DNA from: Bacteroidaceae bacterium | Lineage (GTDB): Bacteria > Bacteroidota > Bacteroidia > Bacteroidales > Bacteroidaceae | Direction of reading: 5' to 3' | Assembly: GCA_017416705.1 (NCBI GenBank) | Contig: JAFQBG010000009.1 | Location: 1-64,000 of the forward strand | Length of the DNA: 64,000 bases | Part shown: positions 36,100 to 44,501 of the stretch, piece by piece | How the letters are laid out: each line of letters opens with the position of its first letter | Numbering within the stretch: position 1 is the stretch's first letter | Notes under the pieces: model-generated | Seen by the model: only the letters and a program-made list of their open reading frames with translations | What the model was told of the DNA's origin: nothing | Database searches by the model: none | Position numbers and translations under genes: made by a program

Positions 36100-37745
36100 T
36101 TTTTAGTTTTTAACAGTGAACCTATGTGCGAAATACTTATCATTACACCCAGATTATTACCAATGTGGTTGCTATGATCGTATCCCACAGACAGACAACC
36201 AAGCCAATTACTGTTTGCCGGGGCTATCATTAATTCTCCAAGAACAGATGTCGTATATTTTTTCTCGCTGAACGGATAAAGATACGTTCCCCAATTCTCG
36301 CTATATGTGTATTGTAGTCGGTAGGCCAATGGGGTGTTCTTGCCCATCGTTCCGTTTATTCCTATGTTATGCGCTGTCAGTCGGTTGCTCTTGAATTTTA
36401 AATCGCCGTCGCGATTGTAGATGGGCGATATGATAAGTGGGTTGCCAATTCCCATGCCCCAGTTATGCCAACCCGGGTATATGCCATGGTTGTAGTAGTT
36501 ATCGACACCATCCATCTGTTCGTTGAAATTATCGCTTGGGTCGTGGTATAGGGCACCGCTCTGGTCGTAAGTATTCAGATATTCATATTGTACAGACGAT
36601 ATAAAAGGCAGCAGATTGCTTTTATTTGTTAATTTTATGCCCAACATAATATCCTTCCACGGGTAATATATGATGTTTTTGTCGCCATGACGGTCCATCT
36701 GGTACTCAAAGAAAAACAGCTGAGAAAAATCCTCGAAAAAATGTTCGCCGTACAGACGGATGTCCATTACCTTTGTGGGGATGGTGATTGCCGCATGCCA
36801 ACTGCCCAGCTGGTTACCCGATATATTTGTTTGCTCGTCTTTGGGTGTGTCCTTGCTGCCGCTCAACGGAATGAACGCCTTTATGTAGTCCATGAAAGTG
36901 CTTGGCATCGACACAATCTTACCGCTTCGGTGGTTATATATGTCACCACCAAATTGCGAATACATTTCCACGCCGCCTTCGAAAATAAGGGGAAATTTAT
37001 CGGGCTTTCCTATTTTTATGAAACACGATTTGCTATGATACAACAATTCCTTGCCATATTGTGCTGTGGGGTGGGGGCGAGTGTGTTTTTCTTGGAAATT
37101 ATGGTCGAGGAATGTTCCGTAGGCTATATGCGCACGAATATGCAACCAGTTTTTTGTTCCGGGGAAAGGTATATATTCGGGAATTTCCAAACGTATCTGC
37201 GGTATCGGTCGGCTATTGCCGCTGTACGATAATCCGCCACTGCTCAGTGTGGCCATATTCGACAAATGCATATTGGGAAACAGCCTGTTAATATTGTTAT
37301 TTCCAATGCCGGTGTCGTCGAACAGCCCTATGTCGCCTTTCAGTTCCGAAAAATGCTCCTTGCTGCCTATGCTCAATGTCAGCCAACGCCAACTAAGCTC
37401 GGCAAATGCTTGATGAATGAACAACGTATTGGTGTTGTTCTTATTTATGGTAACGTCGGCCGTAACGTTGTACTTATATTGTTTCTTATCTCCAAATGTA
37501 TTGCCGTATGTAAGCCCAAAGCGTGTGTAGCCGCTGTTTTCTGTGGGCGATATCAATCCCTGCCTAAGTGCAGAAAACCAATAGGGGGTGTTGTCGCCAT
37601 GGCCTATTGCGGCATTGAACTGTGTGAAATATCTAAAATATTTATCCTCGTTATTTTCGCCCACAACGGTGTCGGCTTTCATTACCGTATGATACGATAT
37701 GAACGATATAAATAGGAACAATATTTTTATTATGAACTTGTACAT
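36096..37745 (-). CDS. Capsule assembly Wzi-like outer-membrane protein (copy 2)
   Basis: This 549-residue protein has a signal peptide of about 25 residues. Motifs shared with the copy at 2783 are DNTPYWFSALRQGL, LFIHQAFAELSWRWL, SGNSRPIPQIRLEIPEY, the FEGGVEMYSQFGG region and GNQLGSWHAAI. It is about 57 residues longer, mostly in the barrel loops. As a predicted outer-membrane barrel it may anchor or pass surface polysaccharide. Unlike copy 1, there is no nucleotidyltransferase upstream, and it has its own -7 box (TAACTTCG). Confidence 0.82.
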   Translation of the reverse strand: MYKFIIKILFLFISFISYHTVMKADTVVGENNEDKYFRYFTQFNAAIGHGDNTPYWFSALRQGLISPTENSGYTRFGLTYGNTFGDKKQYKYNVTADVTINKNNTNTLFIHQAFAELSWRWLTLSIGSKEHFSELKGDIGLFDDTGIGNNNINRLFPNMHLSNMATLSSGGLSYSGNSRPIPQIRLEIPEYIPFPGTKNWLHIRAHIAYGTFLDHNFQEKHTRPHPTAQYGKELLYHSKSCFIKIGKPDKFPLIFEGGVEMYSQFGGDIYNHRSGKIVSMPSTFMDYIKAFIPLSGSKDTPKDEQTNISGNQLGSWHAAITIPTKVMDIRLYGEHFFEDFSQLFFFEYQMDRHGDKNIIYYPWKDIMLGIKLTNKSNLLPFISSVQYEYLNTYDQSGALYHDPSDNFNEQMDGVDNYYNHGIYPGWHNWGMGIGNPLIISPIYNRDGDLKFKSNRLTAHNIGINGTMGKNTPLAYRLQYTYSENWGTYLYPFSEKKYTTSVLGELMIAPANSNWLGCLSVGYDHSNHIGNNLGVMISISHIGSLLKTKK

Positions 37746-37770
37746 TTCTGCTTGTTTGCTTTTCGTCGCG

Positions 37771-37778
37771 CGAAGTTA
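37771..37778 (-). promoter_or_regulatory. -7 box TAACTTCG of Wzi-like copy 2
   Basis: The reverse complement reads TAACTTCG, a TTCG-type box 26 bases before the start codon. Confidence 0.45.
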
Positions 37779-37897
37779 CTAATTTTATATGAAACAGTTT
37801 GAAATTCTTTCATAAATATGATTATAACTTCATTCATAAGTCAATTTTAAAATATCAAACGCATATATTTATACTAATTTATAAAAAAAAGTAGTGG

Positions 37898-37941
37898 CTT
37901 TTTCTATCGAAAAAGACTTTTCTATCGTTAAAACCGATAGA
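37898..37941. promoter_or_regulatory. Two hairpins and an ATC-N9-GAT LysR-type site upstream of the transporter
   Basis: CTTTTTC-TATC-GAAAAAG (37898-37915) is followed by TCTATCG-N7-CGATAGA (37921-37941). The second contains ATC-N9-GAT, the classic LysR-family box, and lies about 50 bases upstream of the -7 box at 37993. The LysR gene at 39679 is the obvious candidate regulator. The remainder of the 37746-38059 gap is AT-rich without a gene. Confidence 0.45.
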
Positions 37942-37992
37942 TGGTATAGAAAAAACAGATGATTATATAATATTAAATATATTTATAGTATG

Positions 37993-38000
37993 TAAATTTG
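37993..38000 (+). promoter_or_regulatory. -7 box TAAATTTG of the anion transporter
   Basis: This is a TAnnTTTG match with a leader of about 55 bases before the ATG at 38060. Confidence 0.5.
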
Positions 38001-38059
38001 CAGGGGAAAAATTTCTCTATTCGTAGAACAATACTTAAAATTTTAAAAATAATAGAGTC

Positions 38060-39559
38060 ATGTTTAAAAATTTTCAAGGATTTAATGTCTTGGAGAAAAT
38101 TCAAAAAGACAAAATCCACAAAAGAAAGAAAAATCTTTCATGGACAACACTTAAATTGTTGTTTATTATTCTTGTGACATTGGCAGTGGCTTTCATGCCG
38201 ACAGAGTATTTCGGTATTCCCGATTTGACCGTTGTGCAGCATCGTGTTATTGCCATGTTTGTGTTTGCTGCACTCATGTGGCTCACCGAGGCTTTGCCGT
38301 CGTGGGTGACATCGATGGTGGTGGTGGTAGTCATGCTGCTTACGGTTTCTACCAGTGCGTTTAATTTCCTGAAAGGCGATGAATTGGGCACTTTCGTTGC
38401 CTACGCCGACATTATGCACTGTTTTGCCAACCCCACAATCATGCTGTTCATTGGTGGTTTTGTGCTTGCCATAGGTATGACAAAAACCAAGCTCGACGTT
38501 GCTCTTGCCCGCGTGTTGCTTAAACCCTTTGGAACAAAATCGGAGATTGTATTGCTTGGTTTCTTGCTTGTGACAGCCATCTTCTCGGCATTCGTAAGCA
38601 ACACAGCAACAGCTGCCATGATGTTGGCATTCCTTGCTCCCGTATTGCGTTCATTGCCCGCCGATGGAAAAGGCCGTATAGCCTTGGCTTTGGCAATCCC
38701 TGTCGGTGCAAACCTTGGTGGTATCATGACCCCCATCGGTACCCCTCCCAACCTTATCGTTCTTGACAACCTGAGCAAATTCAATAACATAGATATCACA
38801 TTCACAGAGTGGATGTTGCGCATGATACCTTTCGTATTATTGCTGCTCTTCATATCATGGGTTCTTCTGCGCTATTTGTTCCCCTTCAAACAAAAAAACA
38901 TCGAAATTAAAATCGAGGGTGAAATGCGTTGGGATTTCCACACAATAGTAGTTGTTGCCACATTCTTGGTTACAATATTCTTGTGGATGTTCGGAAAAGA
39001 ACTTTGGGGCTTGAATACAAATGTCGTAGCCATGATACCTATTGCCGCATTCTGTGCAGCCGGTATCTTGCAACGTCGCGACTTGGAGGAAATCAACTGG
39101 AGCGTACTTTGGATGGTTGCCGGTGGTTTTGCCCTTGGCGTTGCACTCGACAAGACAGGCCTTGGTAACGTATTGGTCGATGCCATTCCGTTTGCAAACT
39201 GGTCGCCGTTGGTGGTAATGATTATATCGGGATTGGTATGTTTCGTATTCTCGAACTTCATATCACACTCGGCTGCTGCATCGTTGCTTGCTCCCATATT
39301 GGGACTTGTGGCAAGCGGTATCTCGGCCGATCCTACTGCCGGCTCGGCATTTGCCGAAATGGGTGGTCCCTGTGCTCTTATGGTAGGTGTGGCAATATCG
39401 GCATCTGTTTCAATGATACTTCCTATAAGTACTCCTCCCAATGCCATAGCTCACTCAACCGGTTTCATAGAGCAAAAAGATATGATGAAGGTTGGTCTCA
39501 TAATGGGATTGCTTGGTCTTGTTATAGGATACGCAATGCTTATTTTCTTTAAGTTCTAA
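38060..39559 (+). CDS. SLC13/DASS-family anion (dicarboxylate-type) permease
   Basis: This 499-residue inner-membrane transporter has about 11-12 helices. It contains both substrate/sodium hairpin motifs of the DASS family: SNTATAAMML (near residue 178) and the second repeat SHSAAASLLAPIL (near residue 398). Each is followed by a clamp: PIGANLGGIMTPIGTPPN-type (here VGANLGGIMTPIGTPPN) and ISTPPNAIAHSTG. Family members carry di- or tricarboxylates or sulfate with Na+. The specificity is not readable. The N-terminus has an unusual hydrophilic extension of about 30 residues. A LysR regulator follows. Confidence 0.88.
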   Translation: MFKNFQGFNVLEKIQKDKIHKRKKNLSWTTLKLLFIILVTLAVAFMPTEYFGIPDLTVVQHRVIAMFVFAALMWLTEALPSWVTSMVVVVVMLLTVSTSAFNFLKGDELGTFVAYADIMHCFANPTIMLFIGGFVLAIGMTKTKLDVALARVLLKPFGTKSEIVLLGFLLVTAIFSAFVSNTATAAMMLAFLAPVLRSLPADGKGRIALALAIPVGANLGGIMTPIGTPPNLIVLDNLSKFNNIDITFTEWMLRMIPFVLLLLFISWVLLRYLFPFKQKNIEIKIEGEMRWDFHTIVVVATFLVTIFLWMFGKELWGLNTNVVAMIPIAAFCAAGILQRRDLEEINWSVLWMVAGGFALGVALDKTGLGNVLVDAIPFANWSPLVVMIISGLVCFVFSNFISHSAAASLLAPILGLVASGISADPTAGSAFAEMGGPCALMVGVAISASVSMILPISTPPNAIAHSTGFIEQKDMMKVGLIMGLLGLVIGYAMLIFFKF

Positions 39560-39588
39560 ATAGACTGAAAATTATAACATTTCGGTCG

Positions 39589-39645
39589 AATCCGACTCAC
39601 AACAGCCATTTTTTCGATAAAGATGTCTGTTTTGTGAGTCGGATT
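39589..39645 (+). terminator. Hairpin between transporter and LysR gene
   Basis: Fourteen-base arms (39589-39602 and 39632-39645) pair perfectly around a 29-base loop and are followed by TCTTATCTT. The weak -7 box TATCTTCG of the LysR gene starts at 39649. Confidence 0.6.
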
Positions 39646-39678
39646 TCTTATCTTCGCATGCTTTTATAAAAAATAACA

Positions 39679-40581
39679 ATGGAACTTCGACAACTGAAAT
39701 ATTTTGTGAAAAGCGCAGAGTATATGAATTTTTCAGAGGCTGCGAAACATCTGTTCATAACACAGAGTACTCTGTCGCAACAAATAAAACAGTTGGAAAA
39801 CGAGTTGGGCTTCAACCTGTTTGTTCGCAGCAGCAGGCATGTGGCACTTACCGAGGCGGGCGAGGAATTCCTGCCGTTTGCTTTGCGCACAATACAGGAT
39901 GCCGAGGATGGCGTTCAGCGGCTCTACGACCTTCAACACGTGAAAACAGGTACGTTGCGTGTGGGTGTCACATACAGTCTTAGTTCGGTGCTCACCGAGG
40001 GAGTGCTTGAATTCATGAAACGCTATCCCGACATAAAACTTATAATATGCTACAAAACGGTGAACGAATTGTTGGAGCTGTTGCAAAACCGTAAACTCGA
40101 CTTCATCCTATCCTATAAACCGCTCGACGAGATACCCGAAGTCGATTCCATGCCGCTGTTCGAGAACGCATTGGCGGCGGTGGTTAACAACGAACATCCA
40201 CTCTCCACGTGTAAAAAAGTCACCTTGTCCGAATTGAAACAACATCAGTTGGTGTTGCCGGCAGTGGGATTGCAAGCGCGTATGATGCTCGACAAGTTAA
40301 TGGAGAAAAAGGATTTCAAGCTCAATTCGCATGTCGAACTGAACGAAACAAATATCCTGTTGCAGCTTGTTGCATCGAGCGGATATGCCACAGTACTTTC
40401 GTCGTCGGCGGTGTTTGGTAATAACAGATTTAAATCGGTTATACTTGACGAACCGGGCAATGTAATGGAAGCCTCGCTCCTACGTCTTAAAGGCGCGTAT
40501 CAGAAGGCATCGGCTCGGGAATTTATAAAAATCCTGCTGAATACAAATGCCGTTAAACGCAGATTAATAAATATATGTTAG
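39679..40581 (+). CDS. LysR-family transcriptional regulator
   Basis: This 300-residue protein has an N-terminal winged helix (MELRQLKYFVKSAEYMNFSEAA, TQSTLSQQIKQLENELG) and a periplasmic-binding-like effector domain from about residue 90. ALRTIQDAEDG marks the linker helix. The effector domain has no cysteine pair typical of OxyR, so a small-molecule ligand is more likely. It may control the adjacent transporter through the ATC-N9-GAT site at 37924-37938, which is inference. It lies 16 bases upstream of the thioesterase gene and may form an operon with it. Confidence 0.9.
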   Translation: MELRQLKYFVKSAEYMNFSEAAKHLFITQSTLSQQIKQLENELGFNLFVRSSRHVALTEAGEEFLPFALRTIQDAEDGVQRLYDLQHVKTGTLRVGVTYSLSSVLTEGVLEFMKRYPDIKLIICYKTVNELLELLQNRKLDFILSYKPLDEIPEVDSMPLFENALAAVVNNEHPLSTCKKVTLSELKQHQLVLPAVGLQARMMLDKLMEKKDFKLNSHVELNETNILLQLVASSGYATVLSSSAVFGNNRFKSVILDEPGNVMEASLLRLKGAYQKASAREFIKILLNTNAVKRRLINIC

Positions 40582-40597
40582 AATAAAAATATATGCT

Positions 40598-41344
40598 ATG
40601 ATAGAGAAGTATAATGCCGTAAAACGTATTCCAAGCTTCGATGTCGATATGTCATCGACGCTTAGGCCTGTGTCGTTTCTTAATTTTGCCCAAGAGGCCG
40701 CAAATATACACGCCGACTATTTAGGCGTGGGCTACGATGCCATGCACACAACCCGAAAAGCATGGGTGTTGGCGCGTATGCATGTGATATTTCACAAACT
40801 GCCCATGTGGCGTGACCATGTCAATATACAGTCGTGGCACAAGGGGGCAAACGGCTTTCAGTTTTTCCGCGATTTTGTGGTATTCGACAAAGAGGGTAGC
40901 GAGAAACTTATTTCGGCTACATCAACATGGCTTGTTATAGACATAGACACACGTCGCATGTCGAAATACCCCGAGATGTCCGAGGATGAAGGAAAATGTA
41001 TAAAGGAGGATGTCATTGCTCAGCCTGCTGCCAAGGTGGTGCTTCCCAAGGATATAGAGCCGGTTTTTGTTGCCAAACATCCGGTGAACTATTCCGACCT
41101 CGACATGAACGGCCATGTGAACAATATAAAATATACCGAGTGGTCCATGAATTCCATAGAATTGGATGTGGTGAATAGCATGCCGGTAAAAGAATTGCTT
41201 ATAAACTTCAATAACGAGATACTGCCCGGCGATAATGTCGATATATACCGCTATCGCGAGGAATTGCAGGATGGTGGCTTGGCCTATTATATCGAGGGCA
41301 AGGTAAATGGGAAATCCTCTTTTGTCGAGAAACTGTTGTTTTAG
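40598..41344 (+). CDS. Acyl-ACP thioesterase
   Basis: This 248-residue protein consists of two hot-dog folds as in FatA/FatB-type bacterial acyl-ACP thioesterases. The first half has FLNFAQEAANIHADYLGVGYD and KAWVLARMHVIFHKLP. The second half has the catalytic Asp/Asn/His-containing segment NYSDLDMNGHVNNIKYTEW. It releases fatty acids from acyl carrier protein. A 25-base-pair hairpin follows in the spacer. Confidence 0.9.
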   Translation: MIEKYNAVKRIPSFDVDMSSTLRPVSFLNFAQEAANIHADYLGVGYDAMHTTRKAWVLARMHVIFHKLPMWRDHVNIQSWHKGANGFQFFRDFVVFDKEGSEKLISATSTWLVIDIDTRRMSKYPEMSEDEGKCIKEDVIAQPAAKVVLPKDIEPVFVAKHPVNYSDLDMNGHVNNIKYTEWSMNSIELDVVNSMPVKELLINFNNEILPGDNVDIYRYREELQDGGLAYYIEGKVNGKSSFVEKLLF

Positions 41345-41493
41345 CAGCCGCCCCGAATTTATATAACCAACCATTTTTGAGTATAAACAACGGCGACAAA
41401 CAGTTGCCATTAAAAAAATAATGGAAGTTTAAGCAGCGTTTTAATTACATATAGTCGATAGCGCAGACACCGTTCTTTGCACAATGGCATTAT

Positions 41494-41549
41494 GCACAAA
41501 CAGGCGGCCCCTATATTTGATGATAAATATAGGGGCCGCCTGTTTGTGC
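41494..41549. terminator. 25-base-pair hairpin between convergent genes
   Basis: Perfect arms (41494-41518 and 41525-41549) surround GATGAT. It lies between the thioesterase gene and the DUF1573 gene and can serve both strands, although there is no long U tract. Confidence 0.7.
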
Positions 41550-41573
41550 TATGTTCAAGTATATTAGTGGCTT

Positions 41574-42005
41574 TTATTCTTCAAGTTCTATATCCTCGAC
41601 AGGGATTTCTTTTGCCGGAATCATTTTGCCTATAATATATAGCTTTATCATCTCCTTTTTGGAGTTGTTGTGTATCGTAATGCTTTTTCGCAGTGTGCCG
41701 GGTGCCTTTCTTGCGCCGTTGTATGTTACTTTTATGGTATCTGTCTCGCCCGGTTTTACACCGTTTTGCGGATACGAAGGCACTGTGCAACCGCACGACG
41801 CAAAGGCTTGGTGTATGTACAGGTCGGCATCGCCTGTGTTTGTGAAAACAAATTTACACACCCTTATGGGGTCTTCGGCAGGGAATGTACCTATGTTGAC
41901 GGTGGTCTCTTGGAATGTCATCACAGGCTTTTTATCCGTTGAACGTTGAGCTTGAACAGCGGATGTTGTCAATATTGCCATTATTACAAATAGTATTTTC
42001 TTCAT
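41574..42005 (-). CDS. DUF1573 exported protein
   Basis: This 143-residue protein has a signal peptide (cleavage near AQA-QR, residue 20) and one DUF1573 Ig-like domain: VNIGTFPAEDPIRVCKFVFTNTGDADLYIHQAFASCGCTVP, then PGETDTIKVTYN and a final LRKSITIHNNS strand. The CGC pair is family-typical. Function is unknown. The end is acidic (PVEDIELEE). It is monocistronic with its own TATCTTTG box. Confidence 0.88.
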   Translation of the reverse strand: MKKILFVIMAILTTSAVQAQRSTDKKPVMTFQETTVNIGTFPAEDPIRVCKFVFTNTGDADLYIHQAFASCGCTVPSYPQNGVKPGETDTIKVTYNGARKAPGTLRKSITIHNNSKKEMIKLYIIGKMIPAKEIPVEDIELEE

Positions 42006-42067
42006 TGTTACTTGGTTTTTATATTAAACACTTGGCTTGTGTTTTTACATTATATTGATTGTGTCTG

Positions 42068-42075
42068 CAAAGATA
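42068..42075 (-). promoter_or_regulatory. -7 box TATCTTTG of the DUF1573 gene
   Basis: The reverse complement fits TAnnTTTG. The leader is about 58 bases. Confidence 0.55.
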
Positions 42076-42110
42076 ATGTTTTTTATGTTATAAATTGTTG
42101 ATTTAACGCT

Positions 42111-44321
42111 TTATAACCTTCGAACTTGTTTAACTCCTTTTATTCCTTCTATTTTTGTGGTTAGTTTTTTCAGTTTTGCCTGTTCGCTTATCATCAGGGT
42201 GAGTGTTCCCGAGAATAGCGTGTCGTGCGACTCTATGTTTATTCCTCGCATTATAACGTCTTTTTCTTGGCTTATTATTGACGTTATATTATTTACCACA
42301 CCTATGTCGTCGTGTCCCACTACACGCAGTGTCACTTGGTAAAGCCCTTTGTTCTTGTCCGAGTCGCTCCATCGTGCCTCTATTACCCGGTAGGGATAGC
42401 GTTCTTTCAGTTGCAGGGCGTTGCGACAGTCTTTGCGATGAATGGATATGCCGCCGTTTATGGTTACAAATCCAAAAATCTCGTCACCGAATATAGGGGC
42501 ACAGCATTTCGATAGCTTGTAGTCTATGCCTTTCAGGTTGCGCTCAATTATCAGTACGTCGTTCGAACTGTATTCCTCCTTGTCGGTTATCAGTGTGAAC
42601 TCCTGTGCGCTTTGTGTGGTGTCGTTGCTCTCGGGGTTTAGCAGTGCTTGGTAACGTTTGTATATGTCGCTGACATCTATGCCTCCCTCGGCTACGCGCT
42701 GATAGAAGTCGCTCAATCGCTTGTAGCCCATTCTGCGTATGAGCTGGTCCATCATGGACTCGTCGTACTCTATTTTATGGTTCTTGAATTTGCGTATTAG
42801 CATTTCGCGAGCCATGTCGGCTTGTCGTGCCGTTATTTCTTTTAGTGCCTGACGTATTTTTGTGCGTGCGCGGCCTGTTCTTGCTATGTTCAGCCATGCC
42901 TGTTTGGGTGTTTGGCTGTTCGAGGTTATTATCTCTACTTGGTCGCCATTGTTTATGACGTGGCGAATGGGAACGTTACGTCCGTTTACCAATGCTCCTG
43001 TACACTTGCTGCCGACGCCGGTGTGTATGCAGAACGCAAAATCGAGTATGGTGGCTCCTTTGGGCAGACGGTATAGGTCGCCTTTGGGGGTAAAGACAAA
43101 TATTTCGTCTTTGTATAGCTCCATCTTGAATTTGTTTTCGTTGACATCCTCCTCGGTAAGGTGTTCCAAGGTGTCGCGTATGGATGCAAGCAGGTTGTCC
43201 AGCCCTTTCTCGCTTTTTATCCCTTTGTACTTCCAGTGCGCAGCCAAACCGTGCTCGGCTATGGCGTCCATGCGCTCGGTGCGTATTTGTACCTCCACCC
43301 AACGTCCCTCGGGGCCTATCACCGTTGTGTGGAGCGATTCATAGCCATTGCTCTTGGGCACCGACAGCCAATCGCGCAAGCGATTGGGGTTGGGGGTGTA
43401 CATGTCGGTTACAATGGAATATACCTGCCAACATTCGCTTTTTTCGTTTTGCGGTTCGCTGTCTGTTATTATGCGTATGGCAAAAAGGTCGTATATGTTT
43501 TCGAATGGCAGTTTCTGTCGTTTCATTTTCTGCCATATTGAATTTATGGACTTGGTACGTCCTTTTATTCTGTATTTTATATGCGGATTTTTGTTCAGCG
43601 CAGCCTTAATGGGCTTGATGAACGATTCCATGTAATCCTCGCGCGATGCGGCGGTGGCTTCGAGCTTGCGACTAAGCTCGGCATATATTTCGCTCTCGGT
43701 GTAGCGCAATGCAAGGTCCTCCATCTCCGATTTCAATTTGTAGAAACCGAGCTTGTGGGCCAATGGGATGTATAATTTGGACGCCTCGGCAGCTATTTGC
43801 TTGCGTCCTTCCGTATCCTGCGAGTCGAACAAACGACGTAGCAGAACCAAACGACTTGCTATCATTATGAGTATTATGCGCATGTCGTTGGCAAATGATA
43901 GCAACAGATTTCGGAAATTTTCTGTTTCTATGGTGGGGCTTTTGGCATACAAGTTATTTATCTGTGTCAGGTTGGTGAGAATACGTGCCACATTGTCGCC
44001 AAACTGTGCTTTTACCGCCTCGAACGATACGTCGCCATGTTGCACGCATCGGTTTAGCAAAATACTTATGATTATTTCGCGGTGCATGCCTATCTCCTCG
44101 CCCACAAGACACGCTGTCTGCATGTCCAATATTATGGGTAAGAAACCAAAACTATCGTGTTTTATATTTCCCGAAACCACTCCGCCGGCAATACTGTTTT
44201 TTATGAACAGATACTCCTCGACGGGTATTTTGCCCTCGATGTTTCTTCTTATATAACGAGTCAGTGCTAATATTTCCTTGCGCTCGTCATTGCTCAGTTG
44301 TAGTATATCTTGTTCTGCCAT
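42111..44321 (-). CDS. RelA-type (p)ppGpp synthetase with inactivated hydrolase domain
   Basis: This 736-residue protein has the full RSH order: HD-like region (40-165), synthetase (about 210-340), TGS (about 390-450), helical, CC-type (KCCAPIFGDEIFG) and ACT domains. The synthetase residues are intact (GRTKSINSIWQKM, YDLFAIRIIT, SNGYESLHTTVIG, EVQIRT). The hydrolase motif HDxxED is replaced by N90-R91-C-V-Q-H, and ADRLHN by ASRLVL, so hydrolysis is most unlikely. A separate SpoT-like enzyme is expected elsewhere. It makes the stringent alarmone, probably at the ribosome. A TAACTTTG box lies at 44408-44415. Confidence 0.93.
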   Translation of the reverse strand: MAEQDILQLSNDERKEILALTRYIRRNIEGKIPVEEYLFIKNSIAGGVVSGNIKHDSFGFLPIILDMQTACLVGEEIGMHREIIISILLNRCVQHGDVSFEAVKAQFGDNVARILTNLTQINNLYAKSPTIETENFRNLLLSFANDMRIILIMIASRLVLLRRLFDSQDTEGRKQIAAEASKLYIPLAHKLGFYKLKSEMEDLALRYTESEIYAELSRKLEATAASREDYMESFIKPIKAALNKNPHIKYRIKGRTKSINSIWQKMKRQKLPFENIYDLFAIRIITDSEPQNEKSECWQVYSIVTDMYTPNPNRLRDWLSVPKSNGYESLHTTVIGPEGRWVEVQIRTERMDAIAEHGLAAHWKYKGIKSEKGLDNLLASIRDTLEHLTEEDVNENKFKMELYKDEIFVFTPKGDLYRLPKGATILDFAFCIHTGVGSKCTGALVNGRNVPIRHVINNGDQVEIITSNSQTPKQAWLNIARTGRARTKIRQALKEITARQADMAREMLIRKFKNHKIEYDESMMDQLIRRMGYKRLSDFYQRVAEGGIDVSDIYKRYQALLNPESNDTTQSAQEFTLITDKEEYSSNDVLIIERNLKGIDYKLSKCCAPIFGDEIFGFVTINGGISIHRKDCRNALQLKERYPYRVIEARWSDSDKNKGLYQVTLRVVGHDDIGVVNNITSIISQEKDVIMRGINIESHDTLFSGTLTLMISEQAKLKKLTTKIEGIKGVKQVRRL

Positions 44322-44407
44322 AATATGTCTGTTTAAATATCCAATACCACGATGCTTATTTCAAGCAGTCAGCACCTATAAATAAGTAGTCGTCATCTAT
44401 CAAAAGG

Positions 44408-44415
44408 CAAAGTTA
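44408..44415 (-). promoter_or_regulatory. -7 box TAACTTTG of the RelA-type gene
   Basis: The reverse complement fits TAnnTTTG. The leader is about 82 bases. It faces away from the + strand box at 44470. Confidence 0.55.
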
Positions 44416-44469
44416 TCTTTTATATTCTTAATTTTTCTCTCATTTATGATTATTTTAGAAAATTATTTC

Positions 44470-44477
44470 TATTTTTG
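44470..44477 (+). promoter_or_regulatory. -7 box TATTTTTG of the DUF4301 gene
   Basis: This is a TAnnTTTG match 24 bases before the start codon at 44502. Confidence 0.5.
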
Positions 44478-44501
44478 TGCTAAACTCAAAAAAATACCGC
44501 T

